Below are positions 1 to 12,494 of a stretch of 64,000 nucleotides of DNA, piece after piece. The translations under genes and the position numbers were made by a program. This stretch comes from Echeneis naucrates. Taxonomy: Eukaryota > Chordata > Actinopteri > Carangiformes > Echeneidae. The stretch spans positions 17,924,308 through 17,988,307 of the forward strand of contig NC_042534.1 in assembly GCF_900963305.1 (NCBI RefSeq). The letters run 5' to 3'. Numbering within the stretch: position 1 is the first letter of the stretch; every line of letters starts with the position of its first letter. The notes beneath the pieces are model-generated. The model worked only from the letters and a program-made list of their open reading frames with translations, did not search any database and had not been told where the DNA came from.

Positions 1-313
1 TACATGGTTTAGTGCTTTACATATAGGAAATAAATTGGTGGCCTGTGGACTGTAACTGTAACAGATGACAGACTGGGCATGTTTTTTTGGACACCTAATT
101 GTATCAGGTTACTGTTGGTGCTGGACCAGGTGTCACTCCACTCAGATTCAGGGCCCGCAAAATTCTGACCAAGTTTATAACCAACCAAACCGTTAAGTAT
201 CTACTTTTCGTTTGGCTTTCAGCTTCACTGTAAGTAACCTTTGACCAGGACATGTCCTTTGTCCCCCACATAAAACAAGTCTGTAGGGCAGTTTACTTCC
301 ACCTGTGAATCAT

Positions 314-1180
314 TAGGAAAATCAAATCAAATCAAATCAGATTTATTTGTATAGCACCAAATCATAACTAAGTTATATCAAGGCACTTTGCATATAGAGC
401 AGGTCTAGAACAAACTCATAAAATGATTTAAAGAGACCAAACAGTGGGTCTGGTGGAGGGCGAGGTTGGGGAGAGTAGGGAGAGAAAGAGAGCGGGAGGA
501 GGGAATATTCAGAATAGGTGCAGACAGGAACATATGACGCTGCATGAAGTTCATAGAAATGATGCTATATGGAGCTGTATGAAGATATGGGAGCAGCAGG
601 CGTTGCAGGAACGTGATGATTCACCACCTGCAGGATGAGGACAGGGAGAGAGAGGAGAGGGAGATACAGAGACTTTGGGGAAAATGTGGTTAGTAAGTGG
701 TTACAGATGGTTAGAAATGGGAGAAGCAGGGACGTCAGGGAAACATGGTTAGTGCTATGTCGGCACATGCAGGGGGGAGTACAAGGGAGCCCAAAAAATA
801 CTCCGACCGATGAACACAAAACAGCCAGAATCTCTGGGGGGAAATAAGGCCAAAATACAAAACTCAAAATGGCCAGTAAACTGGGCAAAAGGTACAGATA
901 AAAAAAAAAAAAAGCCAAAATACAAAACTGCCCAAGGAATCCGAGGCAGGCTCTGGTGTTGCAGGTACACTCGCCAGGGCTTGGCTGGAAGTGACTGGGA
1001 CAAACCTTTCAAACAGGCGAAGAACCGGTAAGTCCCGGGAAAGGCAAAGGACAAATATCCGAGAAATACGATGCAAAGTAGAGGCAAAATTCTATCAACT
1101 GAGGTGAACTGACGAAATGGCGATTAATGGATTAAACAGCCGATCTTTTAAAGCACAGGAGGAGGTGAAGTTGATGAACC
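314..1180 (-). repeat. Dispersed fish repeat with L2-type tail, reverse orientation
   Basis: It starts with an (AAATC)n-type tract followed by the reverse complement of the common tail 'ttatgatttggcgctatac' of fish L2-tailed elements. It then continues through a block found again at 15068-15460 (shared segments near 620-790) and in copy 2 at 34460-35340. The part from about 800 to 1180 may be a second abutting repeat. Short ORFs here are not convincing proteins. The family name is not certain from sequence alone. Confidence 0.6.
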
Positions 1181-1444
1181 CGATTAGTTGCGAGAAGAGT
1201 AGAGTAGAGTAAAGCAGATATCACAATTTGGCCATAGTATGACATCAGAACTGAAGAGCAGAACAAAAAGAAGAACATGGACAACAATTAACAAGTACCA
1301 AAGACAATAACCACAAGAGAGAAAATATACAACAAAAATAACAACCGTGACATTATATACAATATTACAATTTACAATATATAGAGAAATGTTGGTATTG
1401 ACTAATACACCAGAGATAAGACCAAAGTTGTCAGTCACTTTAAA

Positions 1445-1865
1445 ATGCAGTCTCTAATGGGAGCCCAACCTTCTGTCCATGCTTACTCAAACATCAGTTA
1501 CCTGCTCTGGACTCAGTATATTTTTCAATATATCCAGTATCAGAGGTACCTGGATGAGCTGTTTAATGAGATACACACACATGCTGAAGAATTTCTCCTT
1601 AAACCAGGCTCATCCAAACTTCCTTACACTTCATGTGGATTTCTTTATATCCTTAATTTTCATGGTGGCATGGCTCACATGTGAGTTTAAGACAAGCTTG
1701 TTTTTTTTATGGCTTTTGTGTAACCTATTGTTAGGCAGCTGAGAAATAGACAATGCCTGAAATTAATTGAATGTATAATTAATTATCATTTGCCTTAGAT
1801 TTTATTTATTTTTTTTCAACAGCCTGAACCCAGTGGCCTTCAGTGGGGTCTCACGGGGCTCCTAC
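1445..1865 (+). other. Unassigned ORF with a good splice donor (copy 1)
   Basis: An open frame starts at ATG 1445 (MQSLMGAQPS) and runs to a strong donor at 1681 (CACAT|GTGAGT). It contains the charged stretch YLDELFNEIHTHAEEFLL and a hydrophobic stretch near the end. Further 3', near 1820-1860, acceptor-like CAG sites precede a short continuation. Copy 2 (35586-35821) keeps it, but homopolymer lengths differ between the copies, so neither gives one clean frame. I recognise no family. It could be a small gene, an upstream receptor exon or chance. Confidence 0.2.
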
Positions 1866-2059
1866 GGAAGTTTTACTGTGAGACTCTTTGTCATTGCCTA
1901 AATATATGAGCAGAAAGTAGTAGCATTTTCCTCTGGTAATTAAGTATTTCTTTCATTCTCATAACTGTTTTTGGAGAAGTTGCAGCTAACCAGTGGAAAA
2001 AGAATCACAAACCTGTGTCCCTGGGAAAGAATTGATTCTTGGATCTATATACGGATGAT

Positions 2060-2320
2060 GGGATTACCAAGAGTGTCATTATTAGCCCATCTGCATCTTA
2101 ACCTCCCATGTCCTCCCTCTCCCTCTCTCTCTACCCAACCAGTAAAGGCAGATGAGCCTGGTTCTGCCCAAGGTTTCTGCCTCCAGTTTTTCCTTGCCAC
2201 TGTTGTAAAAAGAGGTTGGTCTAGACCTTCTCTATATGTAAAGTGCGTTGATGTAACTTTGTTATGATTTGGCGCTATATAAATACATATGATCTCATTT
2301 AATAATTTGGTAAATGTTTT
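2060..2320 (+). repeat. L2-tail dispersed repeat, forward
   Basis: A C/T-rich stretch, then a 'tttctgcctccagtttttcc' block and the tail 'ttatgatttggcgctatat'. The same layout ends the repeats at 3150-3335 and, inverted, at 314-470. The copy 2 counterpart lies at about 36198-36460. Confidence 0.6.
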
Positions 2321-3149
2321 CATTTTGTAGTATAATCAGATATTGTGTATTTATTTTAGCAGCATCTGACCCTACATGCCATGTTTATCTCAGGTGATGT
2401 GACTCCCTCCTCCTCAGGCTTTATAGAGGCAGCAGCTGAAGTTGTATCTCACATCCATTTTCTTTGTCTTGTGGAAACATTTTGAGCCTGCTCACCTGCA
2501 GATGAAGCCACTTGCATATGAAACCTCCATAAAGCCGTGAGGAAACCACCAAAGGTCTGATACACACCAGGTACGTGCATCTTTATTTATTTTAGTATAA
2601 AGATTTACATTTTAGCCCAGAGGAAGATGATCAATTTATATCAGCCCAGATTATAGATATTCAGCTGTGAAATGTGAAAGAGATTATTTATCTTAATTTC
2701 TATGTTATCTATGTTATTCACCTACACTCAGTCTCAAAAGAGAACCATTATACTGAGAGCTATGGTGATGGGAGTATGATCAAGATAAGAGCCAGTTTTA
2801 ATGTGCTATCTTATTCAACACTGGACAGGTCTTTTCCAGTTTGAAATGGTACAAAAACTTTACTGCCTTCTCTGCAGTCACTCTCAGGTGAGACACACCC
2901 AAAGCAGATGGATCAAATTTTATCGTGGTTTCCTATGAGTCATCAAATTAGTGTTCCTGTAACTCTGGAGCTGCATCAACTTCTTATCATTACTGCAGCA
3001 GGAGCTGTCTAATCCCTGCGTACATGTTCAAACATGGCTGAATGGAAAACAGTTTTTCAAGAGATTACATTTGTTGCACAACAAGCAGGCTAAAAGGGAG
3101 CATAAAAACATATATATAGTAATTTATATTTTTTTAATGAGTTATAACA

Positions 3150-3335
3150 AGGAAGTTTTCCTTGCCACTGTTGCCAAGTGCTTGCTCATCGGGGGGATCT
3201 GTTGGGTCTCTTTAAATAAATGTATAAAGAGTTTGGTCTAGACCTGCTCTATATGTAAAGTGCCTTGATGTAACTTTGTTATGATTTGGCGCTATACAAA
3301 TAAATCTGATTTGATTTGATTTTGATTTGATTTGA
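3150..3335 (+). repeat. L2-tail dispersed repeat, forward
   Basis: This carries 'ccttgccactgttgcc', a 'gttgggtctctttaaataaa' block, 'ttggtctagacctgctctat' and the terminal 'ggcgctatacaaataaat', followed by (TGATT)n repeats. It is the same family as 2060-2320 and lies about 250 bases upstream of the receptor start codon. The copy 2 counterpart is at about 37283-37480. Confidence 0.65.
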
Positions 3336-3580
3336 ACTTTTCATTGTAGTAAACGTTTACATTTGCATTTGATAATGAATTACAAAAGGCATAAACCCTT
3401 AAATTTATTTTAAATGTAAGTTAAATCATGCAGTAAATACATTCTAGGCTCTAACCAGTGTTCTTCCTCCTCATCTCCATACCCTTCAGTTCTATGAATC
3501 AAACCAACATTTCACCTGGGTCTCTGATGGCTTTATTGCAGGTATTAGCATGTGAGAAACTGCTCAGCAGCATATGAGGC

Positions 3581-5629
3581 ATGGAGGGAGCAAGCGCCAG
3601 CATATTTGTCACTGTTCAGAAGATCTATTACCCCTTACTTTGCATTATGGGTATTCCAGGTTGGTGGCTTGTAATTTTGTTTGTTCTTTAGCTTTTCATA
3701 TACAATAAGGTTTTATTGGTGTCATAATACTACACATATAAAATTATTGATAACTGTTTAGATGTTAATTTAACCAAGCAACCAGATAAGCATTGACTCC
3801 ATGCCTTAAGTGAATAAATGTATTAATGATTTACTAAATAAAACTGCACGCTAGCTGTTACAGTACAACAGCAACATGAAAAGGATATGGAGCATAAATT
3901 TGCCCCTAAACACACATTCAGATGATTACAGATACAGAATGGAAGAAGAGTGAAACTATAAGACTATTTTTGTAAGCAGTAAAACAAAAAAGAAAGGCAC
4001 ACTCCAGTGTGTATAATGTCTTTCATTTTGTATGCCTTCTTGGTCTTCTTTTTCCTTACCCTCAAAGCAACGCAATGTAAATCCTGTTAATTTGTGGGTG
4101 CACAAGGCTACCAAGTTAAAATAAGACACTTATTGACAACGCTTCACTAACAGTTTCCTCCTGCTTCCAGTATTTGAGCTAAAGTGACTGAACAGTAGAG
4201 TAACAAGGTTAGCTGTTGAACACAGAGGAACATCTAGCAATAAGGCAAATATTGACTACAGTCTAATGGATTGAGTGTCACTAGACCATTTGTCAAATGG
4301 CTGCAAGAGCTGCAAATGAAAGTTAAAATTGTGCCTGTTAGATGTTAAGTATCAGATATGCTATCTTACAGATAAACAACTTTACAGAGATACTTATTTC
4401 ACATGTATTTTTTTTCTCCATCTGCTAGTGGCCAACATGAATGAAACATGAACAGCTTTAATCAACGATAGTCATTATGAACAGCTTCATGGAGACTGAG
4501 TCAGACTCGTGTATCTTGTACTCATCTGAGCTGCTGTCTTTTTCTTCTAGCCAACCTCTTCACATTGTATATGATCTGCTTCCGTAAATGTGGGATGTCT
4601 GACACAGCCATCATTTACCTGAGCTGTCTGGCTATTGCGGACACCTTCTATCTAGTGTGGGTGATTCCTCATTGACCTGACCTCACCTTCTGGCTGCTGC
4701 AGCCCTTCTGGCACTCTCACCCTTGGTGTGGCATCCTGGGTTTCCTGCAGTATGGATCACTCTATAGCTCTTCTGGATCGTGGTAGTGTTCACCATAGAG
4801 CGTTACCTCGTTCTTCGTAGCCAGCAGTCAGGCAGAAATTCTCCCAGGCCTGGATCAGCAAATTCACCTGTATGGCTATCTTCCTGGTGTCACATCTTGT
4901 CTCTGTGCCACTGGGCTGGATCAATAATGTCATACATGTTAACTATACTGTGGATGGGGAGAATGTGACACTGCCCCGGTGTCGTTACCGTAATGAGACC
5001 TATGTTACTGGTTATAGTATGGATAACAACCTTCTCTTCAGGGGGAATCCCCATTGTGTTGGTGATCATCTTTAACTACCTCAATGGGTACCATCTTTGC
5101 CGTGCCAGCAACTTTTTCACAAGGAAGTAAAACGTCGGGTTATGCAGGAGAGGAGCACCAGAGGCATGTTGCGGAGGGACCATCTTATTGCTGAGCACTG
5201 TGTCTTTGGCCCTTTGTCTTTCTCAGTCTACCCCGTTTTGTCACATACTGCATCCTGAGAAACTAAGTATAATAGGATGAGGACTTTAACAGGAATGACT
5301 ACAAAATCCTGATTAATGTGGCTGGAGACTTAGCCAACATGCTGCAAAACCTTAACTCCACCACCAATTTCCTGCTTTATTGCATGGTCAGCCAGCGCTT
5401 CCGGAGGGAGCTGGTCCAGGTGTTAGGACTTGCAAGGAGAGGGCATGTGAGCTTGGTTCTGTTCTCACTCACACGACCATGAAAATCTTCTTCAGTTGTA
5501 GATCATAAGGCTTCTCCATCCAGTGACCCGGTGACTGTGGTTCTAACCAGTCTCAGACAGAGAGAGACAGGCACAGAGACAGGCACATTTATTGACAAAC
5601 ACATTTCACAAGCTTCATCAGTGAATTGA
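3581..5629 (+). CDS. GPR139-like class A GPCR (copy 1, frame broken)
   Basis: Two coding exons: 3581-3659 and 4551-5629. Exon 1 encodes MEGASAS and the start of TM1 (YYPLLCIMGIPA). It is split by a phase-1 intron at the same place as in GPR139, whose TM1 reads YYSLLLCLGLPAN. The start is the only in-frame ATG after a nearby in-frame TGA. Exon 2 carries TM2 with LAIAD, an ERY motif after TM3, an ECL2 with N-glycosylation sites, and a TM7 with NFLLYC. In this copy exon 2 is interrupted by many one-base indels between about 4560 and 5500, mostly absent from copy 2, so I read them as sequence errors. A poly(A) signal AATAAA lies at 5787-5792. The assignment to the GPR139/GPR142 group rests on motif resemblance and intron position; the ligand is unknown. 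Confidence 0.75.
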
Positions 5630-6250
5630 TAAATGCAGCAGCAGAACCTATGATGACTACTGGCCAAACAAGAGACAGTGATGTTGGCCTGTTAGTAAAT
5701 CAAAGTGAGGGCACACATCTCAACAACAAGTTGACAGAATTGTGATATCTTTGGTCTTCTCCTAATGTTTCATCTTTCATCATCACAATAAAAAAAAAAA
5801 TTAATATGTAATATGTCACTAGTATGCTAGCACACTAAATGAAAATGGTAACACCGTGCCTAACAAGGAAACAACAGATTCCACTTAGGGGACCAGTATA
5901 CTCTTGCAATAGACTCATACTCAATTTATGGAATGTGATTCTTAAATAGTTTTTGCATCATCTTGGTCTTGTCTCATATGCCAGAAATAAAAAACTGGCA
6001 GGTGATCTTAACTGTTTCACTGCTCATCCAAGATGCTACATGATATTAAACTGTATTTGTTCCAAAAGACTAGTCATCTGCATGTAGTCAATTGTTTACT
6101 TGTTGTATTATTGTAATCTATTGCTTTGTGCTGTCTTTTCTAATGGTTGCTTAAGCGACATGACACCTTTCAAAACAAAAAAGCAGCAAAACCTGACTGG
6201 CCCACAGGTTACTATGCTTTTTGAAGAAAGTAATCCTGATTGGCAGCGGT
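5630..6250 (+). other. Receptor 3' UTR and spacer to traf3ip2
   Basis: AT-rich sequence after the receptor stop, with AATAAA at 5787-5792 followed by an A-rich run. A second AATAAA-like site occurs near 5985. No coding signal was seen. Copy 2 has the same stretch at about 39769-40390. Confidence 0.5.
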
Positions 6251-6381
6251 AGTCATGAATATTTGCATAAACCAGTCACGAGTCCAAGTTTTGCATAAAG
6301 CCAGAAAGGGACAAGCAGCAGGATTGCTTCCTGTTTGCTCAGAACAAGTTTGTGCTGTGGCTGCGGGAGAGTTGGAAAGGT
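6250..6381 (+). promoter_or_regulatory. Candidate traf3ip2 promoter and non-coding first exon
   Basis: An octamer motif ATTTGCAT at 6261-6268 is followed by TGCATAAAG. Then comes an ATG-free stretch ending in a good donor (TTGGAAAG|GTAGGTGTGAG near 6380). It lies 1.3 kb upstream of the first recognised traf3ip2 exon and is conserved in copy 2 (donor near 40510). This fits a non-coding first exon, but no transcript evidence is available. Confidence 0.3.
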
Positions 6382-7690
6382 AGGTGTGAGTGGCCAAGGA
6401 GGTTAGTTTTACTCAGTGTGTGTGAATGTTCTGTTGTTATTGAGAAAATAAAATTAAAAACTCTCTGAAAAAGTTTACATACCAGACATACCAGTAGATC
6501 TGCGACTTTGACCTTTGTGCTTAGTTTGTAGTGTTCGGGTTGATGTGTAACACCCAAACCTTTCTTTAAAGAAACATAATTTTGTTCAGTGAGAACAACA
6601 TGAATAGTTCATGTTCTTTCCCTTGTTCTCTATCTATCTTCTTTCTAGTTCTGCTAATTCTAGCTTTGTTTTTAAAAGTGACCTTCAATGTCTTGGCTGA
6701 AACTAAGTTCTTTGTCTCAGATGTTCCCTGGAAGGTGCTGTACTGTGAGTGCTTATGTAAATTCTTTTGGACTATTAAATTCCTGAAATGCTGTTTTCAA
6801 TTTCACTTTGCCAGAATCAACAGACTCTTTTCTTCTGTGAGAAAATCGGACTCTTACAGGAGGTAGGAAATAAACCTATCGCCTCATAGCACTCATAAAT
6901 CTATTAAGTTTATCATGGCATAACCACTAGTAATCGTTCTCTTTTCAAGTAATTGTTAAAGTAAATGCAAGCCTGTTCTCAGATCTTCGAAGAAAACAGA
7001 GATGGCATCCCATCTGATCATATGTGTCCAATAGATAAAAAGACAATTAAAAAATAGTCAGCAGCTATTGTCAGCTGTGATAGACTGACCTGACTGGATT
7101 GGCTCCAGCAATCCCTGACCAACCCTGATTGACAATGGGTTGAAATCCTTCCGACATACAATAAAACGTGGCAACCAGACCAACAGAACCAGCTTTCAAC
7201 AGAGAAGCACCACTGAAACTGATATTATGAGAATCATTAAATCTTGTAGGTCATTCAGAGTCATAGAAGATTGGCATTAACTCGACTGTCCTTGGCTTCT
7301 CCAGGTTACCATAATCTTAAACTTCTCAGTTCTTTAAGGTATATTCACATATCTATCAATTACTTCTTGTCTCTCCTATATTGTATTCAACAGAAGATCA
7401 CCTTTCTACCTGTAACTAGCTAATTAATCTCCTCCCCATTGAGTCCAAGGCTGAAAAACAGGAATAATGATGACTTTTTAAATATAAATTCCTTTCCTTT
7501 GCTTCCAAAGCAGTTAGGATGATTTATGTATGTGTGTCCATGTAAAGCAGATGAAAAATTTAAATTTTTGTAAATTTGGGTGTGTTTATTTTTATGTTTA
7601 TTTGTGTATATTGTGAAAATAAATAAATCAACAATAACAAAACATTTTTTCTGAGCAAAACCCAAATTTTCACTTGGCTTTTGTGGTCAG
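6382..7690 (+). other. Presumed traf3ip2 first intron
   Basis: AT-rich sequence between the candidate first exon and the first recognised coding exon. A 94-codon frame at 6582-6866 is rich in Phe and Leu, differs between the copies and has no domain I know, so I treat it as non-coding. No repeat was recognised. Confidence 0.4.
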
Positions 7691-10600
7691 GACCTTGTCA
7701 TCATCATAGTGTTCCCATTGAGATGGATGAGCGCATGACATCCTCCAGTCTGGCATTGGTCTGGCCTCCCTCTTGTAAACAATGCAACGGACATACAGAG
7801 GCAAGCAATAGTCCACAGGACAATGGCAGTGAGTCACCTATTACCATACACCTTGGCAGACAGAGGAGACTGCCTGAGAGCCAGCCCCAGCACCAATCCA
7901 GAGATGCTGGGAATGTTGCTCCAGACCACAGCTTTCTAGTCCACACACAATCAGGACAGATGAAACCACCCCACCCTGCAGGTGCTTGGTCTAATGGCTT
8001 CAGAGAGCTACCACTGTATGAAGGGGAAGAAATGGTCAACTACAGTAGGAGCTCTGCAGGCCCACCAAACTGGCCCCAAAAGAACTCTGTGGATGAGGCA
8101 GAATACTTGGAACCCCCTCTCCCACTTCTGTCTGATATTAACAATACTTACTATGGCTCATCACAGCAACCAGCACCACGAATGCCTGCAAAGTGTAAGT
8201 GTTTAATTATCAAGAGAAACATAATGGAGCCTGGTCCTATGGTCTGAGTTGTATGTATTTTTTCACATTAGACAATCTGGTCCTGGAAGAATGAAGTCCA
8301 ATAACTGATTATCTAATTGTTGCTCTAAAACATAAAGCAATAAATGAACGCAGGATTAATATATGTATTTGGTACACATAATATCACAGAGCTGTTTGTT
8401 TGTGGGTGGGTATCATTGTTTAAATAAGCACTTCACCCAAAAATTATTTTGATTGTGTGTGTCTCTTTGGTAGCTTTTAGTGACCCATCTAGTGGTTAGT
8501 GTCATCAGTGACTGGCTATTACTATATAAAATGTTAGATATTGATAAAAGTGTATAATATTTTGATGCAGGCTACAAATGACCTCCAAACATTATTAATG
8601 GTCTCCAACACTAAATCTGCTGTGAAATGACTGTGATTCTAAAGTAGGAAAAATCACCGCGACGTGATGATTAGAATTTTAAATTCCCGACAGATCTGAT
8701 AATCATGATGCCTGTGATGGATTACATTTTGTCATTTGGCTGCTACTGATTGCATTTCTGTGAGGTCTATAGAATCTCATTATTACTGCTCCGGGAAGTG
8801 TCCAAACTTGGACTTGATGTTGACTGCTCCGTGTGTCTATGTAGGTTCCAATCCAAAGCAGGGAAGGAGTCTCAGACATTGTGCATGCTGCCCTCCAACA
8901 AATCAGCCCCGTAACAATTACAATTATGGTTATTATAACCATCCTTACTCGGGAGATTTACACAGGCAGCCCCAGCACCAGCACCAACAGTCCTGGTAGG
9001 AGAACAACTTCTGTCCTGTTTGTGATTGTGATCTGATGCGTTCAGCTATGATTTTCCATAGATCTCATCAGTGTTGCTGATTATTTCCTCTACCAGGAAT
9101 CCTTCAAAAAACAAACTTCAGCTTCAAGATGGTCCAAATGCCGCTCAACAGTCTATGCCTCTTCATATGGGGCCTCCTAGAGATGTGATGCATGAGGTCA
9201 GTGTGGGCTACCAGGCACATTCAGGACCTGCCACAAGGGAAATCAGGAAGACCATAAGTTTACCCGAGGAATGTAGTAAGTCCCACCCCTTCTCATAAGT
9301 ATGTATATGTGATGCATACTGTTTCGGTACATCACCAAAAAAAAAAAATAAAAAAAAAAAAAATTCAAGAAAGTTTGCAGTTGAAGTTTGTACAAAGATT
9401 CCAGGAACATTTCTGACCTGTATAGGACCAGGGCCCAAGCAAATACCCATAGAATCTTGGCAGATGTGACCCATCCCTTGTTCAATGAACTCTCAGTACA
9501 TTCCTTGTGTTGATCATACACTCTGCTAAGGTGCAAAACCAACAATTGTTGTATCATTTTTGAGTATTGCTCTTCATTGGTCTGTATGTGTGATTGACTT
9601 GTGTTGACCACTGGCTGCATAGAAAATTGCTATTGATGTTTATGTTTTATCCTAAACTTAAAGGCAGATGTGAGGAAGTTTAATTATCTTTCCATTGACA
9701 GGGAATGTTTTCATCACATACTCAGTGGACACAGCCAACGAGATTATTCTGTTTACCAAATTTCTGACTGATCAAGGATTCAAACCAGCAGTAAGTCCTG
9801 TCCTTTCTGCACCACCTCAGTCTCAGTGACTTGCACTCACACTCTGCTCTGTTTCTTAACAGATTGACATCTTTGACAACCCAATCCGAAGAATGGGCAT
9901 CGCCAAATGGATGGACAGCTATTTGAATGATGTCAGTCTGACAGCTGGTTTTGTATAGACAATGAATCCATGTTTGACATTATGGAGTCCTGTGACAAGC
10001 TGACACAAAATAATATTTTACAGAAATCAGTGCTCATCATTGTGGTCATTAGTCCCAAGTACAAGGAGGACGTGGAGGGAGCTGGAGGTGATGACCACGG
10101 CCTGCACACTAAATACATTCATAATCAGGTAACAGAAATGAGAACACGCTAATAAGACAGTTCATAACAGCTGAGACAGCTGAGATGGGAAACTTGTCCT
10201 GTCCCAGTAGTTTCCCATTTCTTAATTCTTGTCAAAGTTAAAGTTTCACTTAATTTTTTCACTGGATATTAGACAGCAGGTGAACATTTAGTCCTGAAAT
10301 TGATGTTGAAATAGGAAAAATGTTCCAGGTTGAGGATGAGAGAAACTTTGAACCAAACTGCAATGTATAGATGACTGTATAGATGTATACTGTATAGATG
10401 GCTCAAGGAAAGTGGTTGATACTTTTTTTTTTTTTTTTGTAATTTTGGGTCCATCTTTGAACATCACCCTGACATGGTAACATTATATCATTTAACTCCA
10501 TGCCAGAAAGGAGAATGAGGAAACAACAGAAATGTGAGCACCAGAATTAACCCTTCCCTGCTCCATCCAGCATCCTCAAAATCACACTCCCAGTGTTAGT

Positions 10601-12419
10601 ATGTCACAGAGAAGCCTACTGTAGCTGGACGTGTCAAAGACTTCAACAGCTCAATGCTTTAAAGTGCAGCTCCTGATGTGTTAATAAAGATTAAGAGGTA
10701 TTTTATTTACTGTTATCCAACAAAAAATTATTTTCTCATTTTAATGCCTGTGTCTACACAGTGTTCATTACATTTTTCAGGTTTGACAAAATGCTTTTGT
10801 AAGTTCCATAACTTTACAGGCTGCAGTGCATTCAGTTCACAGTAAAACACAGATGAATGCTAGCAAATTTAACCACACAGAGATAAAGGAAGCGGTCTAC
10901 TGATTTTCAGCCCGTGTTATTAAATGAAACACTTATGGGAAGGTTATGGAGTGCTGTTGGCACTGATTGCCCTCTCTTGCTGTTGGCACAGATACAAAAT
11001 GAGTTCATCCAGCAAGGCTGCCTGAACTTCAGACTGGTTCCTGTACTGTTTCCTAACGCAACTAAGGTGGGTACAAGCAATGAACAATGAAACACACCAA
11101 AGGTTCTCCAACCTAAAACAGACAAAAAAATTTGTTTGAATTTGTAAGCTCAACTTAGTGGAAAAAAAAATAACTCAAACCTACACTTACCTACAAACCT
11201 ACCTAAACACCACTCTATTAGCAACATTATGCTGAGGGTTATTGCTGATTAGAAAACAGATCTAATTCTTCTCCTCAGTGTTTTTCTACATACTTTTTTG
11301 ATCTGGAAACCTTGAATATCACATCTTCAACTTCTCAGCAGGCGAGATGAAATGTGGTGCAAAATTTGGACTCAGGTTCCAGTTTAGCCTCATAAATATA
11401 ATTAAGAGTATAAAACTATCATACAGAAGCACAATTAGACCACTGTAAGAGTCAATCCTTTACATGTAACTTTTTTGTTTCTAGTGGCAAAGTCAGTTAA
11501 GAAACACAAGTATAAAATGCATGCAGTAAACTAGATTTTAGCAAAAATGCTGATTTGCAACAAAATATATAGTTATACATGATGAAAAAGTTGCTAGATA
11601 GTGGTTTAAAAGTGATCTGGTTTGACTTAAGCCAAATATATTAAATGTGTGCTGATGATGGTATTGATAGAATACTCCCTGTTTGTTTGTTTGTTTTTTT
11701 ATTAAAGCAGATTCCATTATATTATTTGCTTTACTGGGAGTACAGTTTGTCCAATGTTGTGAAATACATTAGCAACATAAAGGATGCATGCTGTCCCTTC
11801 GACTGGCCACATTGGTCCAAACTTCAGCAAAACTTTAATTTAAAAAGTTGTTATTCTGCTGGTAGCTGGTTTAATCTATTCATTTTTGTTCAGAATTTAG
11901 TTTCAAAGGGTTAGACAAACTCTAAACAATTCAACCTCTTCATTTAGCACTGCTCATAGTATTAAATAAAAAGCCCAAGAGTGAGTGGCTGAAATGAGAA
12001 TGAACCACAGTCTTTCTCAAACAAATGTTAACAGCTTTATCATTTTCACAGTTTTCCTGTGAAGCAGCGTAATAAGTTTAAGTAGGTGTCATGAACTAGA
12101 TTTGCTCCTGCTTGATTTTAGAGTTGAGCTGTGGAGTAATAGAGAAGTTCTGATCTTACTTGACCTGTGACCACGTGTGTTTATGAAGTGAGGAAAGGTG
12201 AAAAAGAGAAGGATGTTTTTACTCCATCTGAAGCTCATATTTCATCACTGACCCTCCCTCTATGTGTCTTAGATACATGTCCCTAACTGGCTACAGAGCA
12301 CCAGGATCTACCGCTGGCCCCAGGACACCCAGGACCTGCTGCTGCGCCTGGTCAGGGAGGAGCGCTACGTCATTCCACAACAGGGGTCAGACCTCACCCT
12401 CACTGTTCGCCCCCTTTGA
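7691..12419 (+). CDS. traf3ip2: traf3ip2 (Act1/CIKS), copy 1
   Basis: Exons 7691-8194, 8845-8995, 9097-9275, 9702-9790, 9863-9931, 10024-10128, 10992-11066 and 12273-12419 (TGA 12417-12419), with consistent GT-AG phases. Exon 7691 begins in phase 1. [10 protein letters not shown] resembles the human N-terminal RSIPVEVDES, so an upstream coding exon may exist; otherwise the start is ATG 7723. The first three exons encode a low-complexity linker rich in Pro, Gln and Asn. The next five encode the SEFIR domain ([69 protein letters not shown]) and the tail ending LTVRPL. Act1 binds IL-17 receptors through SEFIR-SEFIR contact, acts as an E3 ligase and recruits TRAF proteins. All SEFIR exons are in frame in this copy. 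Confidence 0.95.
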
Positions 12420-12494
12420 GAAAACCTGAAAGCTCAGAACCCCTGCAGTGCATTAATTAGAATGGCCCATTAGCTCAATGCTTATGATCTGAAT

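Noticed and set aside
6582-6866. Small membrane protein (94 codons)
   Set aside because: A Phe/Leu-rich AT-driven frame that differs between the copies, with no start context or family. It lies in the presumed traf3ip2 first intron.
7704-8039. 111-codon frame on the - strand (and its twin at 41836-42171)
   Set aside because: It is the antisense of the first large traf3ip2 exon. The sense strand has clear homology and splice sites.
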